Of a stretch of DNA of 64,000 nucleotides, positions 62,001 through 64,000 are shown in pieces. The DNA comes from Ptiloglossa arizonensis (taxonomy: Eukaryota > Arthropoda > Insecta > Hymenoptera > Colletidae). The position numbers and the translations under genes were made by a program. Position 1 is the stretch's first letter. Every line of letters starts with the position of its first letter. Under the pieces are notes generated by a model. The model did not search any database. It saw only the letters and a program-made list of their open reading frames with translations, and was not told where the DNA came from. Location of the stretch: assembly GCF_051014685.1 (NCBI RefSeq), contig NW_027478396.1:2170001-2234000 (forward strand). The letters run 5' to 3'.

Positions 62001-64000
62001 TATCTCGCGAACGGAATGACGAACTCGAGAAATTCCTGTTGCATCTGAAAGTAGAAACTCGCCCGATTACAACGGTGTGTGTACTTTTCCCCTAGGCCAT
62101 TCCAGTTATTGGTTTCGAGTACCAGACCAGCGAAAATTTTGATGGTTTCTCAACCATTCCTTAACTTCAAACTGTCTTATCTCGCGAACGGATTGACGAA
62201 CTCGAGAAATTCCTGTTGCATCTGAAAGTAGAAACTCTCCCGATTACAACGGCATGTGTATTTTTCCCCTAGGCCATGGTAGTTATTGGTTTCGAGTATC
62301 AGACTTACGAAAATTTTGATGGTTTCTCAACCATTCCTTAACTTCAAACTCCCATATCTCGCGAACGGATAGATGAACTCGAGAAATTCCTGTTGCATCT
62401 GAAAGTAGAAACTCGCCCGATTACAAAGCTATGTGTATTTTTCCCCTAGGCCTCTGTAGTCATTGGTCTCGAATATCAGACTTGCGAAAATTTTGATGGT
62501 TTCCCAACCACTCCTTAACTTCAAACTCCCATATCTCCCGAACGGATTGACGAACTCGCGAACTTCCGGTTGCATCTGGAAGTGGAAACTCGCCCGATTA
62601 CAACGGTATGTGTATTTTTCCCCTAGGCCATTGTAGTTATTGCTTTCGAGTATCAGACCTGCGAAAATTTTGATGGTTTCTCAACCACTCCTTAACTCCA
62701 AACTCCCATATCTCGCGAACGGAATGACGAACTCGAGAAATTCCTGTTGCAACTGAAAGTCGAAACTCGCCCGATTACAAACGTGTGTGTACTTTTCCCC
62801 TGGGCCATTCCAGTTATAGTTTTCGAGTATCAGAGCAGCGAAAATTTTGATGGTTTCTCAAACATTCCGTAACTTCAAACTCCCATATCTCGCGAACGGA
62901 ATGACGAACTCGAGAAATTCCTGTTGCATCTGAAAGTAGAAACTCGCCCAATTACAAAGGTGTGTATACTTTTCCCCTAGGCCATTCCAGTTATAGTTTT
63001 CGAGTATCAGAGCAGCGAAAATTTTGATGGTTTCTCAAACATTCCGTAACTTCAAACTCCCATATCTCGCGAACGGAATGACGAACTCGAGAAATTCCTG
63101 TTGCATCTGAAAGTAGAAACTCGCCCGATTACAACGGTGTGTGTACTTTTCCCCTAGGCCATTCCAGTTATTGGTTTCGAGTATCAGACCAGCGAAAATT
63201 TTGATGGTTTCTCAACCATTCCTTAACTTCAAACTGTCTTATCTCGCGAACGGATTGACGAACTCGAGAAATTCCTGTTGCATCTGAAAGTAGAAACTCG
63301 CCCGATTACAACGGTGTGTGTACTTTTCCCCTAGGCCATTCCAGTTATTGGTTTAGAGTATCAGACTTGCGGAAATTTTGATGGTTTCTCAACCACTCCT
63401 TAACTCCAAACTCCCATATCTCGCGAACGGAAAGACGAACTCGAGAAATTCCTGTTGCAACTGAAAGTAGAAACTCGCCCGATTACAAACGTGTGTGTAC
63501 TTTTCCCCTAGGCCATTCCGGTTATAGTTTTCGAGTATCAGAGCAGCGAAAATTTTGATGGTTTCTCAAACATTCCGTAACTTCAAACTCCCATATCTCG
63601 CGAACGGAATGACGAACTCGAGAAATTCCTGTTGCATCTGAAAGTAGAAACTCGCCCGATTACAACGGTGTGTGTACTTTTCCCCTAGGCCATTCCAGTT
63701 ATTGGTTTCGAGTATCAGACCAGCGAAAATTTTGATGGTTTCTCAACCATTCCTTAACTTCAAACTCCCATACCTCGCGAACGGATTGGCGAACTCGAGA
63801 AATTTCTGTTGCACCTGAAAGTGCAAACTCGCCCGATTACAATGGTGTGTGTACTTTTCCCCTAGGCCATTCCAGTTATTGGTTTAGAGCATCAGACCAG
63901 CGAAAATTTTGATGGTTTCTCAAACATTCCGTAACTTCAAACTCCCATATCTCGCGAACGGAATGACGAACTCGAGAAATTCCTCTTGCATCGGGAAGTG

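Larger units (their letters stand above)
1..64000 (+). repeat. 177-bp satellite DNA array filling the window
   Basis: A 177-bp unit repeats head to tail from the first to the last base. Monomer starts (gccattct in A, gccattcc or gccattgt in B) fall at 1, 178, 355, 1,064, 7,081, 10,091, 25,490, 33,094, 45,472, 58,912 and 63,866, all consistent with a 177-bp step and small net indels. All copies point the same way; no inverted segment, foreign insertion or unique spacer was seen. Two blocks are the best conserved: monomer positions 70-102 (contains catatctcgcgaacgg) and 126-154 (contains gtagaaactcgcccgatt). Short palindromes recur in the consensus: cctagg at the monomer boundary, tcgcga in the conserved block, and in B also ctcgag and aaaatttt. 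The length is close to one nucleosome plus linker, as in many centromeric satellites. Placement at a centromere is inference; the repeat structure is directly visible. Confidence 0.98.
33094..64000 (+). repeat. Satellite family B (174 monomers plus a partial)
   Basis: Family B monomers carry ccagttattgg or gtagttattgg, tttcgagtatcag, gcgaaaattttgatgg, cattccttaac and gacgaactcgag, which introduces a ctcgag palindrome absent from the A consensus. The conserved blocks at monomer positions 70-102 and 126-154 match family A. B is more divergent internally than A and 26 bp short of 174 x 177, partly because a recurring subtype has gcgaaatttt instead of gcgaaaatttt and is 176 bp long. The last monomer starts at 63,866 and is cut by the window end after 135 bp, so the array continues beyond the window. 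Confidence 0.97.
54492..64000 (+). repeat. B-iv: family B monomers with 5- and 3-monomer duplications
   Basis: Fifty-three complete monomers and a 135-bp partial, 7 bp short overall. About 55,820-56,380 matches 56,700-57,260 (884 bp apart; markers gaaatacctgttg, ctggaccatag and cagattccgaaaa). About 58,110-58,370 matches 58,995-59,255 (885 bp apart; markers gagcagcgaaagttttgg and cacatcagttccatgac). Toward the end, gttatagttttcgag and gagcagcg monomers at 62,804, 62,981 and 63,512 and ggaatgacgaac variants form a new local group that continues to the window edge. Confidence 0.82.

Noticed and set aside
1..64000. CRISPR array (conserved blocks separated by variable segments)
   Set aside because: The intervals between conserved blocks are themselves homologous in every monomer. 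There are no unrelated spacers and no cas genes, and the 177-bp unit is too long.
1..64000. Tandem RNA genes such as 5S rRNA or tRNA clusters
   Set aside because: No tRNA-like cloverleaf, internal promoter boxes or 5S-like sequence could be recognised in either consensus, and substitutions are not paired as in a folded RNA.
1..64000. Human-type alpha satellite, because of the similar length and HOR structure
   Set aside because: The monomer is 177 rather than 171 bp and I see no resemblance to alpha satellite outside the short CENP-B-box-like motif.

Overview
The whole 64-kb window is one uninterrupted tandem array of a satellite DNA monomer of 177 bp, with every copy in the same orientation. 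Starting at base 1, which happens to fall on the conventional monomer start gccattct, about 361 complete monomers plus a 135-bp partial copy fit end to end. The phase can be followed through the window with only small indels. I see no protein-coding gene, RNA gene, transposon insertion, CRISPR array or unique sequence. The window therefore comes from a eukaryotic chromosome, most likely centromeric or pericentromeric heterochromatin. I cannot name the species. An arthropod or other invertebrate is a guess from the general look of the motif catatctcgcgaac and should be given little weight.

Two sequence families share the array. Family A occupies 1-33,093 (187 monomers, about 43% GC by consensus). 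Family B occupies 33,094-64,000 (174 monomers plus the partial copy, about 42% GC). Their consensus monomers align without net indels and differ at about 28 of 177 positions (about 84% identity). Two blocks are identical in both consensuses: monomer positions 70-102 and 126-154. The A-to-B switch happens inside one monomer, within the second shared block (33,042-33,070).

Inside each family the monomers form mosaic higher-order repeats (HORs). In A: 7 loosely ordered monomers (1-1,240); a 12-monomer, 2,124-bp HOR (1,241-6,018); a 17-monomer, 3,009-bp HOR in two copies (6,019-12,037); 10- and 11-monomer units derived from it (12,038-17,524); 16/17/18-monomer spacing (17,525-25,489); and a more divergent block with 14/16/18/30-monomer spacing and many 176-bp monomers (25,490-33,093). 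In B: a 7-monomer, 1,238-bp unit with two apparently identical adjacent copies (35,747-38,222) inside a larger duplicated landscape (33,094-42,994); a diverged stretch with a 354-bp dimer duplication (42,995-45,471); a stretch rich in the ccgatatttcgcg variant with 3-, 4- and 5-monomer repeats (45,472-54,491); and a last stretch with 5- and 3-monomer repeats (54,492-64,000).

The most interesting signals are: a sequence in the most conserved block that matches 8 of the 9 defining bases of the CENP-B box, with one monomer (58,281-58,297) matching all nine; the sharply placed A/B junction; a cluster of about ten indels at 9,107-9,930, flanked by 87 monomers of exactly 177-bp average length, which looks like a local assembly error; blocks apparently moved about 20 kb within the array; and subtype-diagnostic variants that are largely CpG transitions.
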